Shown: piece by piece, positions 17,977 through 27,494 of the stretch
Layout: each line of letters starts with the position of its first letter
Position numbering within the stretch: position 1 is the first letter of the stretch
NCBI RefSeq assembly: GCF_002157835.1
Contig: NZ_CP020809.1
Coordinates: 4,650,001-4,714,000 of the forward strand
Reading direction: 5' to 3'
DNA length: 64,000 nucleotides
From: Mycobacterium dioxanotrophicus
Lineage (GTDB): Bacteria; Actinomycetota; Actinomycetes; Mycobacteriales; Mycobacteriaceae
Program-made: the position numbers and the translations under genes
Notes under the pieces: model-generated
Database searches by the model: none
What the model was told of the DNA's origin: nothing
Seen by the model: the letters and a program-made list of their open reading frames with translations, nothing else

Positions 17977-18033
17977 GCCCCCGACACGCCGGCGAAAAGG
18001 GAACCTCGGTTGGGGGCACCGCCCGCTTGCGGG
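17977..18033. terminator. Stem-loop region between mapB and cobQ
   Basis: GCCCCC (17977-17982) can pair with GGGGGC (18012-18017), and CCCGC-TT-GCGGG (18022-18033) is a compact hairpin just past the mapB stop. These sit in a 118-base gap with no gene. Likely mapB terminator; the pairing is plausible rather than striking. Confidence 0.35.
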
Positions 18034-18054
18034 AGACTGTTCGCGGGGAAAAGG

Positions 18055-18912
18055 TCACGGCAAGGTCAGGATGTCGACGCCGTCCTCGGTGACCACCAGC
18101 GTGTGCTCGAACTGCGCGGTCCACTTGCCGTCCTTGGTGGCGACGGTCCAGTCGTCGTCCCAGATCTCGTAGTCCAGGCCGCCGAGGTTGATCATCGGTT
18201 CGATGGTGAACGTCATACCCGGCTCGAGCACGGTCTCCACAGCGGGCTGGTCGTAGTGCAGCACCACCAGACCGTTGTGGAAGGTGGTGCCGATGCCGTG
18301 CCCGGTGAAATCACGAACCACGTTGTAGCCGAACCGGTTTGCGTACGACTCGATCACCCGGCCGACGATGGACAGGGCGCGCCCCGGCTTGACGGCCTTG
18401 ATGGCCCGCATGGTGGCCTCGTGCGTGCGCTCGACGAGCAACCGGTGTTCCTCGGAGACGTCGCCGGCCAGGAAGGTGGCGTTGGTGTCGCCGTGCACCC
18501 CGTCGATGTAGGCGGTGACGTCGATGTTGACGATGTCGCCGTCCTCGATCACGGTCGAATCCGGGATGCCGTGGCAGATGATCTCATTGAGCGACGTGCA
18601 GCAGGATTTCGGAAATCCCTTGTAGCCGAGGGTCGACGGGTAGGCGCCGTGGTCGATCATGTATTCGTGGGCGATCCGGTCTAGTTCGTCGGTGGTCACC
18701 CCGGGCGCGACGGCCTTGCCCGCTTCTGCCAGTGCCTGGGCCGCGATGCGCCCGGCGATCCGCATCTTCTCGATCACCTCGGGCGTCTGCACCCATGGTT
18801 CGCTGCCTTCTTGCACCGTCGGCTTCCACACATACTCGGGACGCGGGATCGACTTGGGCACCGGCAGGGTCGGTGACAGCACGCCGGGGCGCAGGGCAGA
18901 ACGAACAGACAT
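18055..18912 (-). CDS. mapB: Methionine aminopeptidase
   Basis: Dinuclear-metal exopeptidase that removes N-terminal Met from new proteins. It has 285 residues, the same as remembered M. tuberculosis MapB (Rv2861c). The metal ligands are visible: Asp in [16 protein letters not shown], His in [11 protein letters not shown], Glu in TIEPM and in QFEHTL. An N-terminal extension with [18 protein letters not shown], rich in proline, is typical of the mycobacterial type 1c enzyme. ATG 18912 gives the family length; the frame is open to 18945. Confidence 0.94.
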   Translation of the reverse strand: MSVRSALRPGVLSPTLPVPKSIPRPEYVWKPTVQEGSEPWVQTPEVIEKMRIAGRIAAQALAEAGKAVAPGVTTDELDRIAHEYMIDHGAYPSTLGYKGFPKSCCTSLNEIICHGIPDSTVIEDGDIVNIDVTAYIDGVHGDTNATFLAGDVSEEHRLLVERTHEATMRAIKAVKPGRALSIVGRVIESYANRFGYNVVRDFTGHGIGTTFHNGLVVLHYDQPAVETVLEPGMTFTIEPMINLGGLDYEIWDDDWTVATKDGKWTAQFEHTLVVTEDGVDILTLP

Positions 18913-18964
18913 ACGGGTCAGGGTACCGATCGGTGGGCACCGCACATGCGGCAGCGCCCCTGGT

Positions 18965-18991
18965 GAGAATGAAATTCTCGAAAATCGAGAA
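18965..18991. promoter_or_regulatory. Interlocking palindromes and promoter between mapB and a thioesterase gene
   Basis: GAGAAT-GAA-ATTCTC (18965-18979) and TTCTCG-AAAAT-CGAGAA (18975-18991) share their middle half-site, giving three alternating GAGAA-type half-sites. Downstream, TAACGT (18998-19003) is a good -10 element placing transcription start near the ATG at 19011. This looks like an operator controlling the thioesterase gene, mapB, or both. Confidence 0.55.
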
Positions 18992-19010
18992 CAGTGCTAA
19001 CGTGACCGGC

Positions 19011-19403
19011 ATGCTCACCGAGCCGGCCCCGTCCCATCTGCTGCGCCTGATGGGGTTTCGCGACGTAGAAGAGAACGATGAGCGGCTGGTCATCGAGATG
19101 GACAACCGGCCGGATCTCGCCAACACCCGCGGGGCCTTGCAGGGCGGGTTGATCGCGACGTTGATCGACATCGCCGCGGGTCGGCTGGCCGGCCGCCACG
19201 TCGGTCCCGGTCAGGATGTGACGACCGCCGACATGACCGTGCACTATCTGGCGCCGGTGGTCGACGGGCCGGCGCGGGCAGAGGCGACCATCGTGCGGGC
19301 CGGCCGGCGGCTGATCGTGACCGCGGTCGACGTCACCGATGCCGCGCGCGACCGGCCGGCCGCCAGGGCCACCCTGAGCTTCGCGGTGCTGGATCCGCGA
19401 TAA
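19011..19403 (+). CDS. PaaI-type hotdog thioesterase
   Basis: 130 residues with a single hotdog domain. LANTRGALQGGLIATLIDIAAGRLA matches the PaaI active-site helix (conserved N/G and the D at the helix), and TTADMTVHYLAPV is the core strand. The expected activity is hydrolysis of acyl- or aryl-acyl-CoA thioesters. ATG 19011 is chosen because a TAACGT -10 element lies about 7 bases upstream, fitting a leaderless start; GTG 19002 is the alternative. Divergent from mapB, convergent with the DUF1707 gene. Confidence 0.83.
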   Translation: MLTEPAPSHLLRLMGFRDVEENDERLVIEMDNRPDLANTRGALQGGLIATLIDIAAGRLAGRHVGPGQDVTTADMTVHYLAPVVDGPARAEATIVRAGRRLIVTAVDVTDAARDRPAARATLSFAVLDPR

Positions 19404-19408
19404 CGACG

Positions 19409-19996
19409 CTAGCCGCGCTGGCCGCGGACGAACCATCCCTTGCGCGGACCACGGATGTCGACTGATCCGCACACCACCCGGCCGGTGAGGATGACGTGCG
19501 GAGTGCCGTCCGCCGGTGCGTCGCGTCGGCGATCGGTGGCACTTCCGACGATCACCTCGACATCATCGATGGAGGCGCTGGCGCCCTCGGGCAGCCGCAT
19601 CTCCAGCGAACCGAACTTCAGGTCGAGCTCCACGACCACGATCGGGCCGGCGAAGCGGGCCCGGGTCAGATCGAGTTCCACCGAACCCATCCGGCGCACG
19701 AGCGCGAGCCGTGTCGGGACCGTCCATTCGCCGTGGCGTTTGAGCGAGCCCATGACGCCTCGTAGCTCGACTCGGTCGGCCGCGGAGGTGACGATCGCTC
19801 CTGGGCCGGGCAGGTCGCCGACCAGCGCGTCGAGGTCGGCCTGCAGCCGGGCGCGGGATACGAGCGCCGAGCGCTCTTCGAACTCGTCGATGGCGATCAG
19901 GCCGAGCGCGACGGCGTTGTGCAGCCGCCGCAACGTGCCGTTGCGGTCGGCGTCGGAGACGCGCAGCTCCACCGATTGCTCATTGATCCCGGTCAT
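19409..19996 (-). CDS. DUF1707 protein with C-terminal LiaF-like domain
   Basis: 195 residues. The N-terminal 60 residues (ELRVSDADRNGTLRRLHNAVALGLIAIDEFEER) are a classic DUF1707 domain. The rest forms a beta-rich repeat (ELRGVMGSLKRHG, GSVELDLTRARF, FGSLEMRLPEG, CGSVDIRG) like the cell-wall-active antibiotic response (LiaF C-terminal) fold. No transmembrane segment is seen, so it is probably cytosolic. It sits just upstream of, and on the same strand as, nothing strongly coupled; the PBP lipoprotein gene ends 46 bases from its start. Function unknown. Confidence 0.78.
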   Translation of the reverse strand: MTGINEQSVELRVSDADRNGTLRRLHNAVALGLIAIDEFEERSALVSRARLQADLDALVGDLPGPGAIVTSAADRVELRGVMGSLKRHGEWTVPTRLALVRRMGSVELDLTRARFAGPIVVVELDLKFGSLEMRLPEGASASIDDVEVIVGSATDRRRDAPADGTPHVILTGRVVCGSVDIRGPRKGWFVRGQRG

Positions 19997-20042
19997 GACC
20001 CGTCCAGATTACCGGGATTGGTGCTACCGCAGGTACCGCAGA

Positions 20043-21863
20043 TCACGCCAGGTAATCCGGCGGCAAGCCCTGGAACATCGTCTTGCACATCCGCACCGCG
20101 TACTCCGAGCTGCCACCGCCCACGATCAGTGCCGCGAACGCCAGGTCCCCGCGGTATCCGGCGAACCAGGCGTGGGACCCGCCGTTGTATTCCGCCTCAC
20201 CGGTCTTCCCGCGGACGTCGCCGAACCCGTTGATGTCCTTGGCCGTACCGTTGGTCACCACCAGCTGCATCATCGGGCGCAGGCCGTCGACCATCTTCTG
20301 CGAGATCGGGGCGCCCGCGTCGTCGATGGTCGTCTGGTGCCCTTCGATCAGCTGCGGCACCGGGGTCTTGCCCGCCGCCACCGTCGCGGCCGCGAGCGCC
20401 ATGCCGAACGGACTTACCAGGACCTTGCCCTGACCGAAGCCGTCTTCGGTGCGTTCGGTGAGGCTCACGGTCGGGGGCACCGAGCCGGACACCGTGGTGA
20501 TGCCGTCGACGTGGTAGTCGGGGCCGATGCCGTACTGCTTGGCGGCCTCGTTGAGGGCTCGCGGCGGCATCCTGCTGGCCAGCTCGGCGAAGGTGGTGTT
20601 GCACGAATTGGCGAATGCCCGTGACATCGGCACGACCCCGAGGTCGAACGCGTCGTAGTTGGTCACGATGCGATGCCCGATCTCCAGGGTGCCGGGGCAG
20701 CCGAGCAGGGTGTTCGGGTTGGCCATGTCGCGATCGATGGCGCCACCTGCGGTGATGATCTTGAAGGTCGACCCGGGCGGGAACAGGCCGGTGGTGGCGA
20801 TCGGGCCGTCGGCATCGGCGGCCGCATTCTGCGCGACGGCCAGGATTTCTCCGGTCGACGGTTTGATCGCGACGATCATCGCCTTGCGCCCGGTGGTGTT
20901 CACCGCGTTCTGCGCGGCGTTCTGCACGGCCCGGTCGAGGCTGATGGTCACCGACGGCGCGGGATTGCCGGGCACCTCGTTGAGGACGTCGACGTCGACG
21001 CCGTTCTGGTTGACGGTGACGACGCGCCAGCCGGCCTGCCCGGCGAGGTCGTCGACCACGGCCTTCTTGACCTCGTTGACGATCGCGGGCGCGAACGTCT
21101 CGTCGGTGGGCAACATCTCGTCCTGCGGCGTGACGACGACGCCGGGCAGCGCGGCGATCGCCGGGGCCACGCGGTCATGGTCGGATTGGCGCAGCGTGAT
21201 CAGGCTCAACGGCTGGGCCGACGAGCTCGCCTGCTCGGCCAGCTGCTGCGCGTCGAGCGTCGGATCGAACGGGCGCAGCGCGTCGGCGACTGCCTTGGCC
21301 GTCGACATCAGCGCGACGCCAGCGGATCTGGCGTCGAGCCCGTAGTGGTACAGGTAGCCCGGAACCAGCACGTCGGTGCCGCCGTGCTCGTTGACCGACG
21401 CGCGGCGGGGCTGGTCGGCACGCAACGCGAAGGTCTGATGCTCGCCCAGCCGCGGGTGCAATCCCGTTGCGCTCCAACGGACTTCCCAGCGCCCCTCTTC
21501 GCGCACCATGTTGAGCTGGCCGTCGTAGGTCCAGGTGCGGTTCTTGGGCAGATGCCAGGTGTACCGGTAGTTCACGCTGCCGGTGTCTTGCGCGTACTTC
21601 GATCCGAGGATCTGCGCGTCGAGCCGGGTGGCCTGCAGTCCCGACCACGCCTCGGTCAGTGCGGTCTTGGCCTCGGCCGGTTTGTCGGAGAGTGCCGCGG
21701 CCGCCGCGGCGTCGCCGGTGGCCAGGGCTGCGAAGAACTTCTCGGCGGCCGGTTCGGGTCCGTCCGGCCGCGGCGTACACCCGCTGAGCGCGACGGCCGC
21801 CAGAACCGTTGCCACGGTCAGCAGGCTGGCGGTCCGTGTTACTGATGATGTTCGCGTTGCCAT
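20043..21863 (-). CDS. Class B penicillin-binding lipoprotein, Rv2864c-type
   Basis: D,D-transpeptidase of 606 residues that cross-links peptidoglycan outside the membrane. The signal peptide ends in the lipobox VALSGC. An NTF2-like MecA N-terminal domain (about 35-150) precedes a dimerisation region and the transpeptidase. Catalytic motifs are PPGSTFK (S365, K368), SCN (S420) and KTGEAE (K553). The MecA-type architecture resembles low-affinity PBPs. It is conserved at this spot in M. tuberculosis, in a same-strand run with the GNAT, ispG, rip1 and dxr genes. Confidence 0.92.
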   Translation of the reverse strand: MATRTSSVTRTASLLTVATVLAAVALSGCTPRPDGPEPAAEKFFAALATGDAAAAAALSDKPAEAKTALTEAWSGLQATRLDAQILGSKYAQDTGSVNYRYTWHLPKNRTWTYDGQLNMVREEGRWEVRWSATGLHPRLGEHQTFALRADQPRRASVNEHGGTDVLVPGYLYHYGLDARSAGVALMSTAKAVADALRPFDPTLDAQQLAEQASSSAQPLSLITLRQSDHDRVAPAIAALPGVVVTPQDEMLPTDETFAPAIVNEVKKAVVDDLAGQAGWRVVTVNQNGVDVDVLNEVPGNPAPSVTISLDRAVQNAAQNAVNTTGRKAMIVAIKPSTGEILAVAQNAAADADGPIATTGLFPPGSTFKIITAGGAIDRDMANPNTLLGCPGTLEIGHRIVTNYDAFDLGVVPMSRAFANSCNTTFAELASRMPPRALNEAAKQYGIGPDYHVDGITTVSGSVPPTVSLTERTEDGFGQGKVLVSPFGMALAAATVAAGKTPVPQLIEGHQTTIDDAGAPISQKMVDGLRPMMQLVVTNGTAKDINGFGDVRGKTGEAEYNGGSHAWFAGYRGDLAFAALIVGGGSSEYAVRMCKTMFQGLPPDYLA

Positions 21864-21998
21864 TGAGACTGATGTTATGAACGTGCAGACCCGAACGGTT
21901 GGAGGCGCACCGTAATCGAACCGAGACGCATACGTGAACCCACCGTTGCCGCAGCTCGGGCCGGTGCGGCGGATGTGATCAGAGCGCCCGGGGACAGC

Positions 21999-22853
21999 TC
22001 AGTCCATCAGCACGGTCGCGAAAACGCCGACCTGATCGAAACCGATCCGCGCATAGGTCGCGCGCGCGACCGTGTTGTAGTCGTTGACGTACAGACTCGC
22101 GACGCGCCCCGAGGCGACGACCGCTGCCGCCAACGCCGCCGTGCCCGCGGTACCCAGGCCGTGACCGCGCCAGTCCGGGCGCACCCAGACACCCTGGATC
22201 TGACCGACAGCCGGTGACTGCGAACCGATTTCGGCTTTGAACACCACTTCACCGCGTTCGAACCGGGCCCAGGCCCGGCCCGCGGCGATCAAGCCGGCGA
22301 TGCGCCGGCGATACCCACGGCCGCCGTCGCCCAACCGCGGATCGACACCGACCTCACCGATGAACATGTCGATCGCGGCCACGAGATAGGCGTCGAGTTC
22401 CTCCATCCGCACGGGGCGCACCGCCGGGTCGATGGGGCACTGCGGCATGGCGGTCAATGCCAGTAACGGTTGCTGCTCGCGCACGTCGCGGGCGGTACCC
22501 CACACCGATTCCAACCGCTGCCACATCGGCAACACCAACTGGGCGTGGCCCACCAGCGACGAGCACCGTCGCGGCACACTCATCGCCTTGTCGGAAAACG
22601 CCTTGAGGTCATCGAGGCTGCCGCGCAACGGGATCAGGTTGGGGCCTGCGTAACACAGTGATTCGGTGATGCGCCGCCGCGTCCACAGCTCGCCGCCGAT
22701 CGCGCCGGGTTCGACCCCGAACTCGGCAACGCGCGAGGCCACCATGCACGATCCGACCGGATCTTCGTCGAGCACCTGCAGCACGGCGGCGGCGTCACGC
22801 GCCACCGAGACCCGGCGCTCGTCGACAAGGCGGAAAATTGGCGGAGCCGACAT
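21999..22853 (-). CDS. GNAT-family acetyltransferase, Rv2867c-type
   Basis: 284 residues. The C-terminal half is the GNAT domain: GQIQGVWVRPDWRGHGLGTAGTAAL is the acetyl-CoA pyrophosphate loop and SLYVNDYNTVARATYARIGF the C-terminal motif. The N-terminal half (residues 1-135) resembles a second, degenerate GNAT-like domain with DUF4081 character. Substrate unknown. It is downstream of ispG on the same strand with a 56-base gap and keeps the M. tuberculosis order. Confidence 0.85.
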   Translation of the reverse strand: MSAPPIFRLVDERRVSVARDAAAVLQVLDEDPVGSCMVASRVAEFGVEPGAIGGELWTRRRITESLCYAGPNLIPLRGSLDDLKAFSDKAMSVPRRCSSLVGHAQLVLPMWQRLESVWGTARDVREQQPLLALTAMPQCPIDPAVRPVRMEELDAYLVAAIDMFIGEVGVDPRLGDGGRGYRRRIAGLIAAGRAWARFERGEVVFKAEIGSQSPAVGQIQGVWVRPDWRGHGLGTAGTAALAAAVVASGRVASLYVNDYNTVARATYARIGFDQVGVFATVLMD

Positions 22854-22909
22854 CGGCGATTCTCTCTGCTCAACCCGGGACGGTGGTGACCCTGCTCACA
22901 AGGTCACAC

Positions 22910-24061
22910 TCAGCTTACGGTCACCACCGGGGAACCGCTGGCATCACCCGTACCTTGCTCGGCAAGTCGCATCGCCTCTTCGATCAACGTCTCGACGATC
23001 TGAGCCTCGGGCACGGTTTTGATGACCTCGCCCTTGACGAAGATCTGGCCCTTGCCGTTGCCGGACGCCACACCGAGGTCAGCCTCGCGCGCCTCGCCGG
23101 GACCGTTGACGACACATCCCATCACCGCCACCCGCAGCGGGACCTCGAGCCCGTCCAGGCCCGCGCTCACCGCATTGGCCAGCGTGTACACGTCGACCTG
23201 CGCCCGCCCGCACGACGGACACGACACGATCTCCAGGCCCCGTGGCCGCAGGTTGAGCGACTCCAGGATCTGATTGCCGACCTTGACCTCTTCGGCGGGC
23301 GGAGCCGACAGCGACACCCGGATGGTGTCGCCGATGCCCTCACTGAGCAGCGCCCCGAACGCGACCGCACTCTTGATGGTGCCCTGGAACGCCGGGCCCG
23401 CCTCGGTGACGCCGAGGTGCAGCGGGTAGTCGCACTGCGCCGCCAGCTGGCGGTACGCCTCCACCATGATCACCGGGTCGTTGTGCTTGACCGAGATCTT
23501 GATGTCGCCGTAGCCGTGCTCCTCGAACAACGAGGCTTCCCACAACGCGGATTCGACCAGCGCCTCCGGGGTGGCCTTGCCGTACTTCTTCAGCAACCGC
23601 GGGTCCAGCGAGCCTGCGTTGACGCCGATGCGGATCGGGATGCCCGCGTCGCCGGCCGCCTTGGCGACCTCTTTGACCCGGCCGTCGAACTCCTTGATGT
23701 TGCCCGGATTGACGCGGACCGCCGCGCAGCCCGCGTCGATCGCGGCAAAGATGTACTTGGGCTGGAAGTGGATGTCGGCGATCACCGGGATCTGGCTGTG
23801 CCGGGCGATCTCGGCGAGCGCGTCGGCGTCCTCCTGCCGGGGGCACGCCACCCGCACGATGTCGCAGCCCGACGCGGTCAGCTCGGCGATCTGCTGCAGC
23901 GTCGAGTTGACGTCATGGGTCTTGGTCGTGCACATGGACTGCACGGCGATCGGGTGATCGCTCCCGACGCCGACGTTGCCCACCATCAGCTGGCGCGTCT
24001 TGCGCCGGGGCGCAAGCACGGGCGGCGGCGGTGCAGGCATACCCAAACCGATCGATGTCAC
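22910..24061 (-). CDS. ispG: 4-hydroxy-3-methylbut-2-enyl diphosphate synthase (flavodoxin)
   Basis: Iron-sulfur enzyme of the MEP isoprenoid pathway that converts the cyclic diphosphate to HMBPP. 383 residues, matching remembered GcpE (Rv2868c) almost throughout. The cluster ligands are in SCPSCGR and [10 protein letters not shown]. The TIM-barrel half opens with [18 protein letters not shown]. The GTG at 24061 lies 10 bases after the rip1 stop. With dxr two genes upstream, two MEP steps are encoded in one transcription unit. Confidence 0.95.
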   Translation of the reverse strand: MTSIGLGMPAPPPPVLAPRRKTRQLMVGNVGVGSDHPIAVQSMCTTKTHDVNSTLQQIAELTASGCDIVRVACPRQEDADALAEIARHSQIPVIADIHFQPKYIFAAIDAGCAAVRVNPGNIKEFDGRVKEVAKAAGDAGIPIRIGVNAGSLDPRLLKKYGKATPEALVESALWEASLFEEHGYGDIKISVKHNDPVIMVEAYRQLAAQCDYPLHLGVTEAGPAFQGTIKSAVAFGALLSEGIGDTIRVSLSAPPAEEVKVGNQILESLNLRPRGLEIVSCPSCGRAQVDVYTLANAVSAGLDGLEVPLRVAVMGCVVNGPGEAREADLGVASGNGKGQIFVKGEVIKTVPEAQIVETLIEEAMRLAEQGTGDASGSPVVTVS

Positions 24062-24071
24062 AGTGCCTCTC

Positions 24072-25298
24072 TTACTGGAAGATGCTGAGCGGGTTGACCA
24101 GGTCCGCGGTCACGGTCAGCAGCATGTAGCCGACCACGACCGCGAGCACCACGTACGTGGCTGGCATGAGCTTGAGGTAATTGACCGGCCCGGCGGCCAC
24201 TTTGCCGCGGGCCGAACGGATCATGTTGCGGAGCTTCTCGTAGGTGGCGACCGCGATGTGACCACCGTCGAACGGCAGCAGCGGCACCAGGTTCACCGCG
24301 CCCAGCACGAAGTTCAGCTGGGCCAGGAAGAACCAGAACGCCACCCACAGCCCGGCCTCGACGGTCTCGCCGCCGATGATGCTGGCGCCGACGACGCTGA
24401 TGGGCGTTTCCGGATCGCGCTGCCCACCGCCGATGGAGTGCACGAGCGCACCGACCTTGGTCGGGATCTTCGCCAGCGACTTGCCCAGCTCGACCGAGAG
24501 ATCGCCGGTGAACGTGAACGTCGCGGGCACCGCCGTCAGCGCGTTGTACTGCGTGGGGCCGAACTGGGCCGCGCTGACGCCGATCGCGCCGACCTGGGCC
24601 GGGGTCGCCTCGGTGGAGCCGTCCTTGGCGATGAAGCGCTGGGTCTGGGCGACGTCGACCGTGGTGGTGATCGGCTTGCCGTCGCGCTCGACGGTGATCT
24701 GGGTCGGGCCGGTGGCCTTGCGCACCGCGGCGGCCATCTCGGAGAAGGTCTTCACGTCCTGGTCGCCGACCTTGACCACGGTGTCGCCGGGTTTGATGCC
24801 TGCCTGCGCCGCCGGGCTCGGACCGATGCAGGGCCCCTGCTGTCCCTTGCTGACTTCGCTTGTCAGACAGCCGGTTTCACCGACGACGGCACCGGTGGGC
24901 GCATGCAGGTTGGGCAGACCCCAGACCACCGCGATGCCGTAGATCAGCACCAGTCCGATGATGAAGTTCATGGCGGGCCCGGCGAAGAGCACCGCGACGC
25001 GCTTCCACACCTTCTGCCGGTACATCGCGTACGGCCGGTCCTCGGGTGCGATCTCGTCCATGGACGTCATGCCTGCGATGTCACAGAACCCGCCCAGCGG
25101 AATGGCCTTGACGCCGTATTCCGTCTCGCCCAGCGCGTTGGCACGCTTGGTCGACCACAGTGTGGGGCCGAAGCCGACGAAGTACCGCCGGACCTTCATC
25201 CCGGTGGCCCGCGCGATCCACATGTGGCCGCATTCGTGCAGGGCCACCGAGACCAGGATGGCCAGCGCGAACGCCGCGATACCCAGTGCGAACATCAT
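24072..25298 (-). CDS. rip1: Site-2 intramembrane metalloprotease Rip1
   Basis: Membrane zinc protease of 408 residues that cleaves transmembrane anti-sigma factors and other membrane proteins. HECGH (21-25) in the first helix is the zinc site, completed by LLPFDGGH in a C-terminal helix. A PDZ domain lies between ([21 protein letters not shown]). The ATG at 25298 overlaps the dxr stop by 4 bases (ATGA) and matches the family start; the frame is open to 25412. Corresponds to Rv2869c. Confidence 0.94.
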   Translation of the reverse strand: MMFALGIAAFALAILVSVALHECGHMWIARATGMKVRRYFVGFGPTLWSTKRANALGETEYGVKAIPLGGFCDIAGMTSMDEIAPEDRPYAMYRQKVWKRVAVLFAGPAMNFIIGLVLIYGIAVVWGLPNLHAPTGAVVGETGCLTSEVSKGQQGPCIGPSPAAQAGIKPGDTVVKVGDQDVKTFSEMAAAVRKATGPTQITVERDGKPITTTVDVAQTQRFIAKDGSTEATPAQVGAIGVSAAQFGPTQYNALTAVPATFTFTGDLSVELGKSLAKIPTKVGALVHSIGGGQRDPETPISVVGASIIGGETVEAGLWVAFWFFLAQLNFVLGAVNLVPLLPFDGGHIAVATYEKLRNMIRSARGKVAAGPVNYLKLMPATYVVLAVVVGYMLLTVTADLVNPLSIFQ

Positions 25299-26506
25299 TT
25301 GTTGACGAGACCTCTTCTGATGGATTCCCGCTCGACGGCCCGCCGCGCCTGATCCCTGGCCCAGCGTTGTGCGTCGAGTACGTCTTCCACGGTAGCGGGT
25401 TCGGCGGCCCACTGGTCGGCAGCGTGCAACACGTCACCGACGGTTTGCACGATCGCCGGGAACCGGATACGTCCGTCGAGGAACGCCTCGGCCGCCTCTT
25501 CGTTTGCCGCGTTGTAGACCGCGGTCAGGCAGCCGCCGCCTTTGCCCGCGTGACGCGCGAGGTCCACGGCGGGGAAGACCTCGTTGTCCAGCGGCAGGAA
25601 CTCCCAGGTCGACGCGGTGGTGAAATCGCACGCGGCCGCGGCGCCGGGGACCCGGGCCGGCCAGCCCAAGGCCAGCGCGATCGGCAGTTTCATGTCCGGC
25701 GGGCTGGCCTGGGCCAGGGTGGAACCGTCGGTGAACGTCGCCATCGAGTGCACGATCGACTGCGGGTGCACCACCACCTCGATGCGGTCGTAGTCGATGC
25801 CGAACAGCAGGTGTGTCTCGATGAGTTCCAAGCCCTTGTTGACCAGGGTCGCCGAGTTGAGGGTGTTCATCGGCCCCATCGACCAGGTCGGATGCTTGCC
25901 GGCCTGCGCAGGCGTGACGCCGTCGAGGTCGGTCGCCGACCAGCCGAGGAACGGACCGCCCGAGGCGGTGAGCACGATCTTGGCGACCTCCGCTGGGGTG
26001 CCGCCACGCAGACATTGCGCCATCGCCGAGTGTTCGGAGTCCACCGGCACGATCTGGCCCGGTGCGGCCGCCTTGAGCACCAGCGGCCCGCCCGCCACCA
26101 GCGACTCCTTGTTGGCCAGCGCCAGCCGGGCGCCGGTGGCCAACGCTGCCAGGGTGGGTTTCAGACCGAGCGCCCCGACCAGGGCGTTGAGCACGACGTC
26201 GGCTTCGGTGTTCTCGACCAGGTGAGTGACGGCGTCCGGGCCGGTATAGGTGACGTCGCCGACCTGCGCCGCAGCGGCCGGATCGGCGACGGCGACGCCC
26301 GTGACGCCCGTTTCGGCGCGTTGCGCGGCGAACAACTCCGGGTTGCCGCCGCCCGCGGCCAGGCCGACCACTTCGAAGCGATCGGGGTTGGCGGCGATGA
26401 CCTCCAGCGCCTGAGTACCGATAGACCCGGTACTGCCGAGAACCAGCACGCGCAGCCGCGCCGTATTCCCCTGGTCGCTTCGCTCCTGCCCGCCGGATCC
26501 CGTCAC
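25295..26506 (-). CDS. dxr: 1-deoxy-D-xylulose 5-phosphate reductoisomerase
   Basis: First committed enzyme of the MEP isoprenoid pathway; it uses NADPH and a divalent metal. 403 residues. [13 protein letters not shown] is the NADPH motif. DSEHSA carries metal-ligand acids, TASGGPF is the substrate loop, and [18 protein letters not shown] holds the remaining Glu ligands. The GTG start at 26506 is chosen by homology, because the frame is open to 26587, inside the sigma-factor gene. It heads the dxr-rip1-ispG run. Confidence 0.94.
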   Translation of the reverse strand: MTGSGGQERSDQGNTARLRVLVLGSTGSIGTQALEVIAANPDRFEVVGLAAGGGNPELFAAQRAETGVTGVAVADPAAAAQVGDVTYTGPDAVTHLVENTEADVVLNALVGALGLKPTLAALATGARLALANKESLVAGGPLVLKAAAPGQIVPVDSEHSAMAQCLRGGTPAEVAKIVLTASGGPFLGWSATDLDGVTPAQAGKHPTWSMGPMNTLNSATLVNKGLELIETHLLFGIDYDRIEVVVHPQSIVHSMATFTDGSTLAQASPPDMKLPIALALGWPARVPGAAAACDFTTASTWEFLPLDNEVFPAVDLARHAGKGGGCLTAVYNAANEEAAEAFLDGRIRFPAIVQTVGDVLHAADQWAAEPATVEDVLDAQRWARDQARRAVERESIRRGLVNK

Positions 26507-26549
26507 CGCTACATTGTGCCGCGCCGCAGGTGCCTGCCCCAACCACCGC

Positions 26550-27413
26550 CTACTGGGTACGCGCCGACGGGTCGGCGGTCGCGTCAATCTTGACGACCAG
26601 GCCGTCGCGAATGGTCAGGACGACCACGGCGAAGAGCCTGCGCTGGGCGTACGCCAGCAGCACCGGCTCGCCGGCCGGTCCGCCGACCAGCGTGGCACCT
26701 GGCCCGAGGTAGAGCAGCAGGTTGGTGGCGACGGCGTCGCGTCCGTGGTTGATCTGCTGAGGCGGGGCGGGTTCGGCCAGGATGGTGCCGACTCCCCACA
26801 CGCTCGGATCGAGCACGGCGCCGAGCGCCAGGACGTCGCCGCCCGCGCAGGCGGCGATGAACTTCTCCAGGACGACGCGATGTTCGTCTGCCGTGACACC
26901 ACCGGCCTGCGCGTCGTTGTCGACGTGGTGCGGCGTGAGACCGGCGAACTTGATCCGGGCCCGCCGGGCCAGCTGCCGGCACGTTCCGACCGGTCTGCCG
27001 ACGGTTTCGGCGATCTCGTCGAACGGCACCGCGAACACATCGTGGAGCACGAACGCGACCCGCTCCCCCGGGCTGAGCCGGTTGAGAACCTCGAACAACG
27101 CCGTGCGCACCTGGTCGTCGAGGGTGGCGCGGTCGGCCGGGTCGGGCTCCGCCGACGCCGCTGTCTCGACCGTCCCCGGCTGCTCGAGGCGCGCCCGCGC
27201 CGAGCGCACCTGGTCGAGACACAGCCGCCCGGCCACCACCGTCAGCCACGCGCGGATGTCGTCGAGCTGGCCGGCGTCGGTGCGGGCCAGCCGCAGAAAC
27301 GCTTCCTGTGCAACGTCTTCGGCCTCACCGATGTCGCCGAGCATCTGGTAGCAGAGGTTGACCAGATACGGGCGGTGTTCACGCCAGGCCGCCTCGACCA
27401 GTGAATCGTTCAT
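26550..27413 (-). CDS. ECF41-type sigma factor with SnoaL-like C-terminal domain (SigI-like)
   Basis: 287 residues. Sigma region 2 ([30 protein letters not shown]) and region 4 ([29 protein letters not shown]) are followed by a C-terminal domain of about 110 residues of the SnoaL/NTF2 type, as in ECF41 factors. No anti-sigma gene adjoins; in this group the fused domain modulates activity. It closely resembles remembered SigI of M. tuberculosis. It is divergent from an NmrA-like oxidoreductase, a common ECF41 setting, with matching promoters in the gap. The relationship to other SigI/SigJ paralogues of the genome is unknown. Confidence 0.87.
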   Translation of the reverse strand: MNDSLVEAAWREHRPYLVNLCYQMLGDIGEAEDVAQEAFLRLARTDAGQLDDIRAWLTVVAGRLCLDQVRSARARLEQPGTVETAASAEPDPADRATLDDQVRTALFEVLNRLSPGERVAFVLHDVFAVPFDEIAETVGRPVGTCRQLARRARIKFAGLTPHHVDNDAQAGGVTADEHRVVLEKFIAACAGGDVLALGAVLDPSVWGVGTILAEPAPPQQINHGRDAVATNLLLYLGPGATLVGGPAGEPVLLAYAQRRLFAVVVLTIRDGLVVKIDATADPSARTQ

Positions 27414-27421
27414 GCCGTTAG

Positions 27422-27485
27422 GACGAGATACCGGTCCGGAAAGTTACCGGCTCGCCGCTGTAACTTTTCCGAGGGCCACCCCGTC
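27422..27485. promoter_or_regulatory. Mirror-image ECF promoters between the sigma gene and its divergent target
   Basis: On the plus strand GTAAC (27460-27464) is 17 bases from CGTC (27482-27485). On the minus strand GTAAC (27447-27443) is also 17 bases from CGTC (27425-27422). Each CGTC lies 8-9 bases before its start codon. The -35 elements sit inside the dyad AAAGTTAC-N12-GTAACTTT (27440-27467). Spacing and the CGTC -10 fit ECF sigma recognition and autoregulation. Confidence 0.7.
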
Positions 27486-27494
27486 CTTGATCGC

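Noticed and set aside
22838-24088. Long plus-strand frame
   Set aside because: Antisense to ispG; composition is Arg/His/Gln-rich and matches no family.
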